A stretch of DNA of 64,000 bases, taken from assembly GCF_051401765.1 (NCBI RefSeq), contig NC_135071.1:18144961-18208960 (forward strand), given 5' to 3'. Below are positions 1-14,559 of the stretch, one piece after another (positions within the stretch are counted from its first letter, which is position 1; each line of letters starts with the position of its first letter). The notes under the pieces are model-generated. The model worked only from the letters and a program-made list of their open reading frames with translations. It had not been told where the DNA came from and made no database searches. Origin of the DNA: Calliopsis andreniformis (lineage: Eukaryota; Arthropoda; Insecta; Hymenoptera; Andrenidae). A program made the position numbers and the translations under genes.

Positions 1-3000
1 CCGCATTAAGGGGTTATCACACCATAACCCAACGAAGACAGCATTCACTAGAAGGAGCAGGAACATGGCCGAGGAGGGGAGTCGGTCGATCCGACGTGGA
101 TGATAACGGGACGGAAAAGAGTGCAAACCATGGAACCGGAAATACGTTGGGTCGCAGGGAAAAGCGAGCGTGTCGACGGTGGGGATAATTGGAGGCGAAG
201 AAAGGAGCTGGGGGACAATAAGGAGGAAACACGGAGGAGAAGATAATGCTGCAAGAGAAACAGGCTCGGTGGGTAATCGTGGACTCGCTGTGGCGAAGAA
301 AAAAGAAAAGCTGCAGAAAGAGGGGGACAAGCGAGGAATCGAGGAGCGAAAGGGAAAGGGGTTGGATCGAGACGCAAGAGGATGCGAGCTCGATCGAGGG
401 GTGCAACGCAACCTTGCGAACTCGTGATTAAACCCTCGCTCCTGTTTCAACCCCTTCGGCGCGGAGACGATCCGCGGCGCTCGTACTTCGAGGAACTTGC
501 TTCGATGAAACTTGGCGACTGTTTCTCACTGGGAACTGGAAAGCGCGGGAAAAGGGAGGAAAACACGCCGCAAACGTGTGGTGGGCGGAGGGGGCTGAAG
601 GGGAGAGGTACATCCTGCGCAACGGGGAGTGATAACGCGCGGAATTAAAAGTTCCCCCGTTACGGAAGTCATCCTTCCCTGCTTCCGCTCTCTTTCTCTT
701 AGCTCCTCGAAATTGCTCTTTATAGGGTTCGCGGGGAAGTTTTCGCGTTGCATGAGATCTGTCTTCTTAATTCTTCGAGGTGGTAATACGGGGCTAATGG
801 GAGGACGTTTATCTGCGTTTTTCGCGGCACTGAATAATTGTGAGCTGGCTGTTAAGGGCGGGTCTGAAATGTGAAGATCGAGGATATTTTTGGGGTGGGT
901 TTTGTCCCATGAGGAATTTCATCAAATAGGTATTTTTAGAACTTTGAAGATATTCTAATTACTTTTTCTATATATAATTATTATATTCCTCAAGAAAAAC
1001 AACGTTCGAATAGAATGAAACAGTGGCCACACAAAGATACTCTTCTTCCAGAATCTAGATCGTCAGTCGTACGACATCTGATTAAAATGCAGCGAACGAA
1101 ACTGATATTCACGATGTCGCTTTCTGACGAAGCCTCGGCCGCTCGTAAAATATCCCTTTTCCTGACGGCCCAGCAGTTTTCTTCGCTGCTGCCAGATGGG
1201 CTATTATTTGCGGAAAGTGTTATTCTAGTCGCGCGCCGTGATTCGAATACGAAACGATCCTGTCGCGAAGACGGCCCCTTGACGTTGCTCGTACGTCAAT
1301 TGTCGAAAAACAATGGGTTCGATGGATTCCCTTCGACCAGGGAGGTCCTCCACCCTTCGCGAACCTATATCCTTTTTACTGGGCGTGATTCAGGGATCTT
1401 CGTTACTACCAGCCAACTGGACCAACAATGTATCTAGAAAATATTCGCAGGGCTTCCCGCGGGCTGTAAAAATGTACCTTTTTATGGAACTCAAGGTATA
1501 ACTTTTGGCGAAACGAGTTGCGTACGGGGAGCCTGGTTTTATAGGCAATCTTTGCTTATCTGGAAATGGGAAGGGTTGAGAGTTTAGTGGTATTTTGGGA
1601 TATTGTGTTGAAGTATCTGATAAAGCACAGAAGAATGGTAGTGATTGAGAAATGTAAGAGTGTAGATAGATATTATGTGATAGAATGCAGATAGAACTTT
1701 ATGTTAAAATTATAGTATAAAATAGGCATTTTTGTTGACCATATAGTAGGAATAAATGACCAATTTTCGTGTTCGTGCTATCTAAGTTTTAATGTTCAGA
1801 AACAAGTTCTACGTATTATATAATATTTGTTTCAACATTATTTAGTCTTGTAATATCAAATCTTGTTCTCTTTCTATATTTAATTATATTTTTACAATTT
1901 AATAACACTTTTACTATGTTTAATCCACTTAAAAGTAAAAATATTGTACATGCTTATGTACTAAACGCGTTTGAATTTAATGACCTGCGCGCGCATATAT
2001 GGCTGCCGCGTCTCTTGCGTCGGGCGCATGCGCAGTTAGCCTTCTACGAATATCTGTGGAGGAAGGGACGCTATTCGGATTTCTCGTCAAATTTTCACAC
2101 TTTTGAAGCGTTTATATTTAAGAAATTGATCTTCAGATATCAAAAACGTAAGAAACTTTCATCTTTTGTATTAAATCATGTATTATTTTCACTTTTACTT
2201 ATCACTTGATGCTAAAATATCCGAATTAAACGAAGGTCAGGAACGTTCCACATGTCTTCATAACATAACGCTAACGTAAAATTGTTATATAGATATAGAT
2301 ATAATCTAGAATAATTAACTCTAACTTAAACCATTTCACTAGCACATTTATTGTATCCCTATATTTTCAAATGAACATTCGAGCACTGAAACTTAAACCG
2401 CTGTTTAGACAGTTTCCCACCTCGTCTCGTTTCGTTCCCAACACGAAACAGACGTGCAGAGGCGCGCAGCAGAATTTCTAGCTTGTCGTCTGAACTGTCG
2501 GACCGACGAAGCGATCATTTGAACTGCAATTTCCGCTTCTTCTTGGAGCGTCTTCTTACGAGGCGATCCTCAAAGCGGGGATGCTTTGCAAACGCTCAGT
2601 TGCCAGGCAATAAGAGCGAACGGCCGGAATTAGCGTCAGAGAATTTTCGGCTTGGAATTTCTTGCTGCTCTGGAAAGTCGTAAGGTCGTTCGGGGACCTT
2701 CCTCCCTCTTCAGAGCGCTCGAGATGATTCGGGGGGTGTTTTGGGAACTCCCGCGTTCAAGGAAATTGGAAGATGTTACACGTGCGACCGTGTAATTTTA
2801 CGTGCCATTTATGCCCTTCAGGCTTCGAGCAGAGTGATCGTGGGCTGGACCGAGAAAGGGAGTTTGGGGAACTACTTTCGAGGCACGTGACAATCGTAAA
2901 AAGACAAGTAATATGTAGGTATCGACTCTGCTGAGCACTTGTTCAACCCCTATACTTTATTAAATTAATGTGTTATCTTTAGATTTACATGTAGGCTATA

Positions 3001-6000
3001 AGCACTGCTGATCATGTCCTACGAGAAGTCCCCTGGAAGACACTGTCCCTAGTGCTTTCTAGGGGACTTCTCCTGAAGCATGAATAGTGTTACGAATAGT
3101 TGTAGCATTAAATTCTAATTGCTAATTTTGTGTGTTACAGGTGAGAAATTTTTAACATTCGTCTGTCGCCATCTTGAATATCTGGTGACTTGTATTTTTG
3201 GAGCAGTGTGAGTTCTACGAGTACGTGAGTCTGATACTGTTTACTTATACATTTTCTATTTCTCTGTACATTTTTTTGGTGATATATTTTACAATGAATT
3301 ATTACCTGAGGTTTACGTACATGTTGCAATTTTTAAAAAGTAAGAAACTGAAGTCAGCTCCAAATCATGCTGAAAAAGTTAGGTTGCCCAGGTCAGTTAC
3401 AGTGCATTCTCTCTTCCTCCTTTTTTTTACTCGTTTTTGTAGTCTGTTTTTTCTTCTATTTTTCCGTGTGCCGTGATTACGATTTATGTTACCCAGCATG
3501 TGCACGCCCCTGCATTTGTTTCCCATTGCCTCCATTCATTTTCACCAGGCAAACTTCTCGCTCGTCCGTGATTTATTGTGTTTCATCGCTCGTTTATTTT
3601 AATACCTCTTTTTTTTCGACAGAGCCCAGACGATGAAAAGCTCCTTACATTTCTGACATCATCATCATTCTATATAAACAGGCACTCACGTAACATCATT
3701 GACTGTTCACTTTAAAATTCCAATCCCTCTCAGGAACCTGCATGCACTCGAGTGCACTCGAATTGCAATACTGTGAAAAGATATAAAATTGTTGGTGACG
3801 ACAGAAATACTAATTTCTTTATTAAGTTCAGAATATTTTAGAGGAACTGGGCTTATTAACATTAATCAGAATAAAGTATAACGTTGCAAACTTTGCGTGC
3901 AGATGTCATAGGTATAGCAAAGTTTACAGAATCTACTTTAGTAAATATGCAGTGAGTAGTTAAAGTCCATGTACACTGTGTAAAATTATAATATTTGAGG
4001 GAGTACCGAAGTTACGAAGCTAATGGCTTCTCATTTGTTCAACAAGTTTGGCTAGAATATCTTCAAAAAATAATAACACGAATATAAGTTTTAAAACAGA
4101 AAATATCATTAAAAAAGCAGCTGTAGCTGTAACAAAAAGTTTCACTAGTAGTTGTTACAGAATTTACATTTTTTTTAATAATGTTTTTTAAAGTTAGGGC
4201 TCATAATTTCTTTATTTTACCAAAATATTTTAGAAACACTCACTTCGGACGAAATGGTCAGCATCAAACAGATATTTTTTAATTACCGAAAGTTTTCTAA
4301 GGATTAAGCAATTTTTAAAAGGAGAATAGTGGAAATACGAGTCGATGGGTCGGTAAACAATTTTTAATTAGAAGGAAAAAATATTAGAAACTGGACGCGC
4401 AATTAGTAGCGGCTGACACAGACGAGTAACGAAGATACAAATTTCCCGTTCGATGATTGGCTTGATCACTGTCTAGTTTCCCCTGCGACACATTTTTTCA
4501 GCTTTTCTCATTCGAACGAATCCGCTTTTATGTCGATTTCGCTAGACCCACGTTCGACGAATTACGTCGATCCTATTCATTTCTCTATTTCGCGGTCTCT
4601 GTCTCTTTCCTTCTTTGTCTCGCGCCCTTTTTTGTTTCATCTCTAACAAAAATCATCCATGTTCGAACACGTGTTGAAAGATTGCAAATTTGTTTCGCGC
4701 CCCTACCTGAGCCTCGCCGAAATTAAACCAGTTATCCACGCAACGCTGTATGATCGTGCTTGGAACGATTTTTCCTGTTGCCATTCTTGTAAATCAAGCG
4801 ATTTCTCTGAAAAAAGTAAAATCCTGTTACAATCCAATTACAATCTGAGCTGCTAATAATTTCCTTGAAGGAAAGGCCTGTGCTTTGATGCATGAGGGAG
4901 TTAGGATAGTCTATTGCCTTCAGTTTCTTACTTATTTTTAATGTTTAATATATACGAAATTGAATATAATATACTAGGTAAATATAAGTTTGCAGAGCAA
5001 TCATTTCAGAGTAAAAAGAACCTTTATGTTTTATATTTCCAACAAACTCTGTATTGTTGCAAAAATCTGTGATATATTTTTGAAACAAATAAATGCTATT
5101 TACTCTGAGAAGATTGATGTACGCAAACAGCATTTTTCTATATTTTTATGTGCTTTTAAATATTTGTGAATCGTTTTTTTTTTCGTATTTTATATGAACT
5201 GCTATTTTTTATTTGATTATTCAACATGTGTATACTGTGTTTCTATTTATATTTATAAACCACTGTTTGAAATCTTAAAATTTGAAGGAGCCCTGAACCC
5301 ACAAAACTCAGTATTATCCCCCGTTAAACATTAATATTGACCACAATCTCGAAAACTGTCACTTCTCTGAACACTTCTCTCTCCAAAGCAAACTATTCCC
5401 CCTAATTTCCATAATCTCCGCCATAAACACGTTTCATCCTATCACACTTCAGTCCAGCTTTCCTATAATAATCTCAATAAAAAGGGGTCTGAAATTCATA
5501 AACAAATATATCTCCACGCGTTCGATCAGGCATAGGTAAACATTCGAGGCTTCCCAGCGACGGATAAATTGGACCCCAAGCTCGTCTTTTTCTCCATTTC
5601 GTTCTCGCTCGAAGAGGAAAAACAAGGTCGCTCTGACGCTCTTAGCAGCGATTCTGCTTCGTCGTGATCGCCCTGCCACTTGACCGTGACGATTAAAAGC
5701 GAGCACAGGCTTTTCCCCGACCTCTCGTTTATCGACGTGGAAATTTTTCGTTCTCCATCTCCACTCGCCAGATATTCCGTCGTTCGTTGGCAAAGCTCGA
5801 GGCAGACGCCTCCAAGGACGTCCGATGGTCTTCCAGAGAATGTCCCCTCGCCCTTGAGAATGGACATTTCTGAAGGCTGCCACGGCTGTCTCGCAAAATC
5901 CTCCCTCTGGAAATGGGTAAATTGTTTCTCGTCGCCCTTCCTCCTTGGCGTTATCGTCTACGATTTTCTTGCTGAGAGATTCTCTGAAGTCGTTAGGTGA

Positions 6001-6815
6001 CTTAGACTGGACAGGGGTTCTATCGGAGGGAATTTATGGGGGAAATTGAAAATGTGAGTAAGGACTGCTTAAGCTTGGTAAGGAGAGGGTTGTACTAGTA
6101 ATGTGCGGAATTAAATTCAATTTTTGTTTTCAAATAGTCTTCTGCACCTTGATTTATCTTTCCATCAATTTTCTGCTCCACAAAGATCTTTCAATATTCA
6201 TCAGCTTCTGTCTTAAAGGCGACCATAAAAATCTCATGCGTTTGATTTAAGTGGGGTTATAATTTCCATGTCGCGAATCAATTTTCCAGCAGAATGAAAA
6301 ATGAGAAATAAAAACGGGTCGTTCTTTCAGTTAGCTCCTTTTCCCTCTCTATCTCCTGTATCTGTCTCCTTGCGTCAACGATGATAAACAGTTTCGAAGA
6401 CGTGGTCATACATTGTAAATCGTAGAATTCGCGAAGCTCATCCCGAATAAATTTCCCGCTGCTGTCACATTTGTACTCGTCCACGTATACGCGTGTACGT
6501 GCGCACGTCGCGTGTCCATACATATTGCGTGAATCCTACGTCATGCCTTTTTAATTCTTGATGCATCTGCTCGACCACTCCGAAATGTCTTTGGAGTAAG
6601 AGATTTTCTTATGGAGGGAGTTGTATAATATTTACAATAGCTTTATGTAGATTTAGACTTGGAATTGGAGATCTTTGGGGATGTTTGACATCACTTCTCT
6701 GCAGTTTATTTATAGGAATAAAAAATATAGGTACTAAGATTTTAAGTCAGTCTGATTTTTGAAAAGGTACATGTTACAGATTCATCTTTTAAATCCAAAT
6801 TCTCAAATATTTAGG
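1..6815. other. Non-coding stretch, no gene recognised
   Basis: Open frames here are short, overlap on both strands and lack protein-like composition. The first 660 bases are purine-rich on the plus strand, with a small CpG-rich patch around 450-640. The rest is mostly AT-rich, with a short GC-richer block at 5560-5960. A 16-bp-arm hairpin at 3021-3073 is listed separately. I see no RNA gene or transposase. Confidence 0.6.
3021..3073. repeat. Short perfect-looking hairpin around AGAAGTCCCCT
   Basis: The arms GAGAAGTCCCCTGGAA and TTCTAGGGGACTTCTC pair at 15 of 16 positions across a loop of about 20 bases. The right arm with its flank (GGGGACTTCTC followed by tGAA) occurs again near 34714-34730, next to a small inverted-repeat element, so this is probably a piece of a dispersed repeat and not a unique RNA. 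Confidence 0.55.
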
Positions 6816-6819
6816 TTAC

Positions 6820-7062
6820 AAAGATTCAAAGATTCAAAAATTCAAAGATTCAAAGATTCAAAGATTCAAAGATTCAAAGATTCAAAGATTCAAAAATTCA
6901 AAGATTCAAAGATTTAAAATTCAGATATTTAAATATTCAAAATACTCAAATTTACAAATTTTTGAATATTCAAATTTTTAAATATTCAAATATTCAAATT
7001 TTTAAATATTCAAATATTCAAATTTTTAAATATTCAAATATTTAAATTCACAAATTTTCATG
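6820..7062. repeat. AT-rich minisatellite: 8-mer AAGATTCA array, then ATATTCAA array
   Basis: About ten near-perfect copies of the octamer AAGATTCA (with AAAATTCA variants) run to about 6915. They pass into a second array of ATATTCAAAT-type units to about 7062. The same TTCAAATATTCAAA vocabulary recurs at 11.07, 17.28 and 58.8 kb in this window. Confidence 0.9.
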
Positions 7063-10000
7063 TTCCCAATTTTGTAATTTTGAGATGTAGTAATTGAATA
7101 AGTCGTACAGTGAATTCAGTGCAATAACAATCACTTTACCCCACCAGTTTAGCCTCGATCATCATTTTTCCTTGCCCGATAAGCTCTTTCTCGTGGTAAA
7201 GGCTATAAATCCATCGAAAGGGGTCGCGTAACACACTCGTTGCAATGTTCCTTTGCGCAAGGAATCGCATAGGCAAGAAATGTGGTTATTTCGATGAAAC
7301 GATATCTAACAGAGAATTCTAGGCACGTCGGGATGGTATGAGGGGGGGATGAGGGAGGATCAGAATCAAAATTACGGGCAACTCCTGTCGACAAGGTTGC
7401 AATTTGGCCGCTAATATTGGACGTAACGCGGACAGAGGACGAATTCGAGGGAATATCGTCGATAACTCGGCGGAAATGAGAGCATTTCGGTCGCGAGACC
7501 GCACTGACGCGAAGCGGGACGATTCGAAGAATTATTATCGATGATCGTGAAAATATTGGAACATCGTGAACCGTTTCTTGCGATCGCCGCGCAAGAAAAG
7601 AGAACGGCGTGTACTAATGAAAGATAATCGCGATACCAGGCGAAGTAATCAGAGCTTAATTCGATGTTTTCCTCCTTGGCTTCTCTGGACGACGAGGTCC
7701 TCTGATACTTATTTCAATGGTCAGTTAATTCCTCGATGATTCGAGACGTTTACGGTTCCTGGACGTTGATTGCAACTTCCTTAAATTGCTGCGATTAAAA
7801 GAATGTTAGTCCTTCCTCGAGATATTTGACAATTATCGCAAACATGAAGTTTGTTATAGACTCACAGCTCATTATTTTCGTTTTATCAAGGATGAAAGTA
7901 TCACGAGCAAGTAAAAATCTTTTTCTTTTATTAATTTGGGGCCTTTGAAAAATACACCAATTAGGTTAATGAAAGAAATTTAAATCTCCCGAGCCACTTC
8001 AATTCTGCCCCGTTATTTCAGTCATTATTTTAATCAGAAATTAAGCAGTCTTCTTTATTTTCATTCTCGATTCGAGTGTTTTAAAAAATCGCCACCGTTG
8101 CAGAGCTTTGATAATTTTGCGACATAAATAATCGTGTTGTGCAAAATTTCTTGGAAACTCGTGTGAACCGTTAATATTTCTCGAAGTGCAAAGGCACGGT
8201 ACATTTCCTTCGATGTGCCGCGAAAATGCGAACGCGAGTGCATCGGCGAAAAAGGAAGCTAATAAATTAAGGGGGAAGCGGGCTCGCGAATTAAATACGA
8301 CACCTCCCCGCGGAATGGAATTATATTTTAATTTATATCGCGACCCAGGATTCCGTCATTTTCGCTGCGAATTTTCCACTCGAAGATTTGCATTTTATAT
8401 TTACCGCCGAATTTCTCTTCAATCCCGAGACCAGCGCTAAAAAATTTCCACCTAGAAAATTGATGTGCACCGAATTAATATTCTTTTTGAAATAATATAA
8501 ATTATCAATTTGAGAGAAAATTCGTTATCTCGCTCGTTGAAAGGTTAATAAAATCATAATAAAATAATCACGTACGGATATAACAGGATTTGGGAACAAA
8601 TTATAATCAAGGTTCGGAAATTAAATATTAACTTGACCAAAAAATTGTTAATTATCTTTTATTACTGAAGCAGAAAAAAGGTATCTCTCTGACAAATGAA
8701 AGACAGTGATAGGGGAATAGGAATAAAAGGGAATCACTCTGAAATTTTTCGATTAATGGAATGTTTATTTTTAGTAACAAGTGTATTGATCTTTAGTTTC
8801 AATTCTCTCTATCATTTTTGTAGGCAATTTCAATCCTCTCATGTAATTTCCACGAAATTAAACCTGTCTTCTTCGGAAAATATTAATCTATTTTTAAGGT
8901 CGATAAATTGTTAATAGAGTTTCTTCTATAAAAAAGTGGATAATTAATGCACAGATCCCATTGTCGTCGTCTTATAGAAGCTCGAATTACCACATAAAGA
9001 AACTCTTTAGTCTTTTTCACCAGATTGAAAAAGAGAATCGCTAATCCCTTCTAATTCCTGGCTGTTCGATCCCCTCTGATATCACTGGGATCCACCCCCA
9101 CGAGCAACCCCATTTCCCTGAAATCCAACAGACCTCCGGCTTTCACTCGTCTGGTACATTCGCTTTCAAATGAACTCCCATCTACTCGGCGTCCTTTCGT
9201 CCATGTAAGCCCCCTTTCTTCACGAGGACAATCGAAGGATCCTCCGAAGAATAGAAAAGTGTCCCAGCGCCGCAAGAAAGACAGCCTGATCGCGACAAGG
9301 GTCTTCACGTTTGCCCACTGGCCAGCTCCCATGAAAATCTGTTACAGACGTTAATTCACTCTTTTCACCTGTCTGAACAACTTATTTTCGAACAAAAGTC
9401 TTTTAGTATTTTAAGACAGTTTCCAGAGTCCCTGCCATTTTAATTACTGAGGAAGTGACTTCCTTTTATCAAATATGGGTGGATTCTATTTTACAACACT
9501 GATTACAAGTAAATATTAAGATAATTGATGTGACGACACGTAGTAAAGGCAGCTGGACTGCATGGCTGTGATATGGATGAGTGTAAATTTGATCTGAGTG
9601 TTAGAGTAGGGTCTAGCATAATGCTTAAGAATGTGTCAGGATGAGGTCTTGTATAGACTATTGAGTATGGTAGGGAGAGGCTGACCAGAGTCCTCAGATA
9701 ACTACAAGCAAGCCTGACGAATTTGTCCCTTGACATAGACAGTGAAAACAAGAGTGACTAGCAGTGCTCATCGATGAGCTAACAGAAAGCTCTTCGTGCA
9801 ACAATATCTCCTGCACTCTAGCATAACACAGACATCAAAGACACCATCGTAAGAACTACCTCGACACAACACACCCTCGCAAATTAATTACCCCATCATT
9901 AGCACTTACACAACCCCACAAAAAACCCTCTAAGTACCCCATCAAAACAATAACCCCAAAGCCCCTCTCCCCTGAAGCTCCATTATCACCGACAAATCGC

Positions 10001-11073
10001 ATCTCTGCCAAATTACGTGCTACCCAGCGTCTCTCAAAGCGCTCCCCAGCATTGCAGAGCGTCGAAAGCGCGTTAGTTTCGATCAGATTTGCCTCTGCCC
10101 CACCCCCCTCGATCTTTCCCCTTTCATTTTCCACTCACGCTTTCGTTTTCGAGCGACTCGTCGCGTGTCCTCGCCCCACGCGCTCCTCGTTCACAAGTCG
10201 AAGGTGTTCGCAGAATCGAGGGTCGAATGAAAGAACGGAGAGACAGTGACTAGGAGCGTGGCTGGGTCGAGCGTTCTCATAGTTGGCCGAAACGCTGCAG
10301 GCTCCCTCGTTATCCGGAAAGCAAACTTCCTCCCCCGCGCGCCGATGAGGACGATGAACGAAGCGATAAGGGAAAGTTCGTTCCAGGGAAGGTGGCCCAG
10401 AGATAAGCCAGCTCGCCGAGGTTTTCTTAGGGCGAGCTTGCAGAGGCGAGGGATGGCGCTCACGTGTCTCATTAATAGTTTGTACGCGGCTGGGTCGCGG
10501 CTGAGATAGAGACAAGGCATGATCGCGAAGAAACGCACGGTGGAATTAAATTCTGGGGGCGCGAGCGTGCTTACCTCAGACGCGATACGCTACTTACACA
10601 ATACGCCACCGTGGAGAGGGTAGTTTATCTTGGCGGACGGGACACGCGTTATCGATGCACCTCCACCGTGAACTGTGGATCCTCCTAGCGATCTCACGCG
10701 ATGAAAAATGGATAGAGGTCGATGGGGACCGGGGCTGAAGGAGTCTCGGCTATTTCAGCGGCTTGTGTACCTTCGTGCCTTAAAATGGAGGTATCGTTTC
10801 TTGCTGAGGGATCATTTTGGGGGATGAATCGACTTTCCTGCGATTTCAGTTGGATAGGGTTCAAGGAACTGTTGAGGGCCTAGTTCAGGGGTTGTAGAGA
10901 GCAGAGTTTTTTTAAGTTGTTGTGTTTGACGCTTGAAATTGAGACTTTAGGTCTGTGTTAAGGGTTGTAGAGGTCAGACTTTCTTTTTAAGGTTTTAGTT
11001 AAAGCTTGAGACTGAGACTCTAGGCTTCAGATTCGCAGTGAACTATTCCAATTAAAATTGAACCTTCAAATTG
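7063..11073. other. Non-coding stretch, no gene recognised
   Basis: The segment is mixed AT-rich DNA with moderate GC patches. A compact CpG-rich island at about 10030-10620 is open on both strands without protein-like content; it may be regulatory. The strand at 9840-9970 is notably C/A-rich and G-poor. No exon, RNA gene or element with recognisable ends was found. Confidence 0.55.
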
Positions 11074-11149
11074 AAATTTAAATTCGACAGTTGACATTTA
11101 AATTCAAATTCAAATTTAAATTCGACAGTTGACATTTAAATTCAAATTC
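11074..11149. repeat. Perfect 38-bp tandem duplication
   Basis: Two head-to-tail copies of a 38-bp unit containing TTCGACAGTTGACATT lie 38 bases apart (11074 and 11112), and the copies are identical as read. The flanks carry further AAATTCAAATT simple sequence. Confidence 0.85.
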
Positions 11150-14100
11150 AAATTCTTCTTTTCGAACTTATATAATTCACTATATTAATATATACGTTAA
11201 GAAGACAATGTTTCCAGCGTTTCACACACACGTGCTGTTATTCTTTCCTTGTTGATAAAATTACAGTCTCAGCTATATCGAACGCAATCAAAGGGGCGTC
11301 AAAATGGGTGTATCCCACACAGAAGCACATCGTAATATATAATAGAATCGAACAGAAGGTGATTCCTCGCTCGAAAATAAAGCAAAATTCTAGAATACTT
11401 TTTCTTCCCTCTGTACTACCTTTTCCAGAAAATGGACCTGAAGATTTATTGTGCTCGTGCATCGCCTTAGATTCCTCAGTGTTTCTCCGCGCTGATAAAA
11501 CCCAGCTCAGTAGTCGAATTTATCGGCGCTAGCAACGATTTATTAATTAAAATTTCTTCGATCATTCCCAAAAACTCCGTTACTTCCAGCAACTACACCG
11601 CGAAAAGTAGGTAATTACACACGCGAATAATATTCTTTTGTGCACACACTACCGCGGCTTGCCCTCTCACGTAATCACAATAATATATTCCATCGAGATT
11701 GAGATCAGCAAACATGGTAACGTTCTGGGAACCGAAGTAGCAGAATTTCAGTACCAATAATCACTATTGCTTTGCTTGTACAATCAAAATTATTTACCCT
11801 CTTCTTAAACATACACCGTGTACACTCTGTTATTCGTTCGAGTACATTTTAACGAATCAGCTCGTCCACACATTAATTCACTGTATTTCTCGGTATTTCA
11901 TCCGAAACGTTTCACGTCCTTTAATCAACGATCCATATTGCAATAGGTATCTTTGCGACTACATCTGCAATCGCTGCGTATTTCCATACCGTGATTTATA
12001 TCGGCGAGATAGGCAGGAATATTAAATTATTACGAAATTCGTGCACGACCCTAGAAACCGGCGAACGCGAGAGCATCGATTCGGTTAAACGTGTAGTAGT
12101 CGAATAAGATATTAAGCAGACTGTTCAATATTTCATCAGGCGTAAGTACCATGACGTGATAAGTGTTGTTAATATACACCTTGTGCAGGTGCATTATGCA
12201 GTGATAAGAGGATCACTGGAATCTCGGGGCTAAGAGCTTAACAATTGAAATAAAATACACTACAATTGGGTTCGTATTCAAGCACATACTTATATTCCTA
12301 GCTATATAATCTTCATTTTCCATTTTTTTCATTTCAGTAGTAAAATATTTTCGCAACATTTCCCCAAATTTTCTCGAATACCTATCACATTTTCTGCTTC
12401 CTCGTTACTCGACCATTCGAATTTCGCTCGGTCGAAACCAATCACCGTGATGACTTCAACGTTTGTTTAACATTATTTATTGGTACATCATCTCCGTTGA
12501 ATTATCAGTGTGACGTTTTGCTGTGCAAATAACGCGGTGGACGCATTGTTCCTGACCCCTCTGCTCGTTCGACGCATAGTGAAGCTAATTTAAAGATTCC
12601 ACGCTGACCGTTTTAATTATTTCCTCGCGTGTTCGCGCGTGTTGTTCGTGCTAAATTGAAAGAACACAGTAAGTGGGGAATCACGGTAGATGGTCTCAAT
12701 TATTATCGGAACTCTCACTATTTCATACTCTCGGCTACGTGTTAATCGGCCGAGTTTTATTGCGTTCACGTAATTTTCCCGTCAAAGCACAAAGGCTAAC
12801 CATTAGAAACAAGAATCGCTAATAAAGCGTGCCTTTATTACATCACGAACGAACGTAATGGGGAGCTTTATTCGCTGGAAGATTTTGTTGCAACGCTTTC
12901 ATTTAACCGTTCTTAATTAAGAAGAGAATTTTCTTTCCCATTGAAGCTTTTGCGCGAATCGTCTGTACGACCCGAAGGAAGGGTGAGAGTTAGCTTTTTA
13001 TTACTCAGACAAGTGGTGAATGCTCGTACAATGGGCTTTAGTCATGGCTACGTACTTATGAAAAAGTAATTAAGTACTGGAATGGTCTGTAATAATTAAT
13101 TTTAGATTTGCCTTAAAATGTGTATGCACAATGTTAATATTCTCGGCCTTTCACCGAAACTTCTGTATTTTATTAGTTTTAGATTTTTCTATGCTCTCAA
13201 TTTCCTCCAATTTTTTCTAAAATGTAATTATGCGCCTTGTTTCACTCTACACAATTTTTAAAATATTTCAGAATTTTCCCCCTTTGTCCTCATTTTTTAC
13301 AGCCTCCTGAAAAATGTCATTTTTCTTTAAAATATTTGAAATTAAACCAGCCATCGGCAAAATTTCAAACATAAAAATAACAGGTTAAACACAGTAACTA
13401 TATCTGAGAAATAACTCATAATAAATAATCCCCAAGTAACATCACTATTTCTTAGATATAATTACTACACTGAACCTCTCATATCTATGTTTAAAATTTG
13501 ATCAGTGGCTGGCAATCGGTAAGCGTGATTGCTCCTTAAGAGAATATCGGCAACCAATACTTAAAGAATGTTCTCCATTTTCGCGAGACGTCAACAATAT
13601 AATTCTTCGTCGACGCAAAATAGCTAAAGGAAAACTGCACTCAATTAAATCGAGCAGTATTTTCAGTATTCCCAAAAGATTGCCTCGCAGTACCTGCAGT
13701 GTTAAATTTCCTAAGGTGTAACTTTCCGCTCGGAACCTTCGGAACTCGTAACTCGGCCGATAGGATCTTCAGAGGCCATTTACCATAAGATAGAATTTCC
13801 CCGTCCCATAGACCAGGCGAAATCACCGTGAAGCTAATACGGCAAATCGTCCAATATAAACCTAATTCCGCTCGATTAAAACCTGACGTAAACTGGAATC
13901 CAGTTCCCCAGCTTCCGCTCGGGATCTTCCGTCACGTCGAAAGTAAACACGCGTGTGTGTACGCAGCTCCTATGTCTTATAACTCGTCCATCGAGCTCGG
14001 GATCGTGAGGTGGGGCGAGCTTGTCTCTCGGCTTAATTCCGACCTTTCGAACTTTCGCGAACCCCTCTTTGACAAATCGACGCGTCGCAGCAACGATCCG

Positions 14101-14559
14101 TTAACCAACTACCGACACGACTCGTCGTGTTAACTTTGCATCCGGCCTTCAGACGGGGGCTGGCCCGTGAAATCCATCGCAGCTCCGTCGGCACCCGATT
14201 TCCGGGCACAGGAATTCCAAGCTGCGACATTCCGATCCCCTTTGTGCATCGATAGTCGCCAAGTGCCAATGAAGTCGAGGAATCGACGATTTCGAGCACG
14301 AACGGCTCGCCTTTCACTTGTCGATGAATCGCCTATGGGTCGGGGCTGGGCGAACTGATTATTTCAGTCGAGGCTGGGAAAGCGAGGGGCACTTACGTAA
14401 ATAGTGGTTCCTGAATGGGGGAGAATCGTTTCTTCGGGGGACTGTACTTTTTCGAGTGTTTGAAAGAAGCTGGGGGTAGGATTTAGGAAATTGTGAGACT
14501 GAGATGTGAAGGTTGAGACGTTTGAAATATGGCAGTGATATGTTTGGAGACTAGTAGTT
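11150..14559. other. Non-coding stretch, no gene recognised
   Basis: Mostly AT-rich DNA with no protein-like frame. At 13690-14360 there is a GC-richer block with overlapping open frames on both strands, none recognisable. No repeats of note were seen. Confidence 0.55.

Noticed and set aside
5449..5883. 144-codon minus frame
   Set aside because: Opposite and overlapping frames are equally open in a GC-richer patch; composition is basic and no domain is seen.
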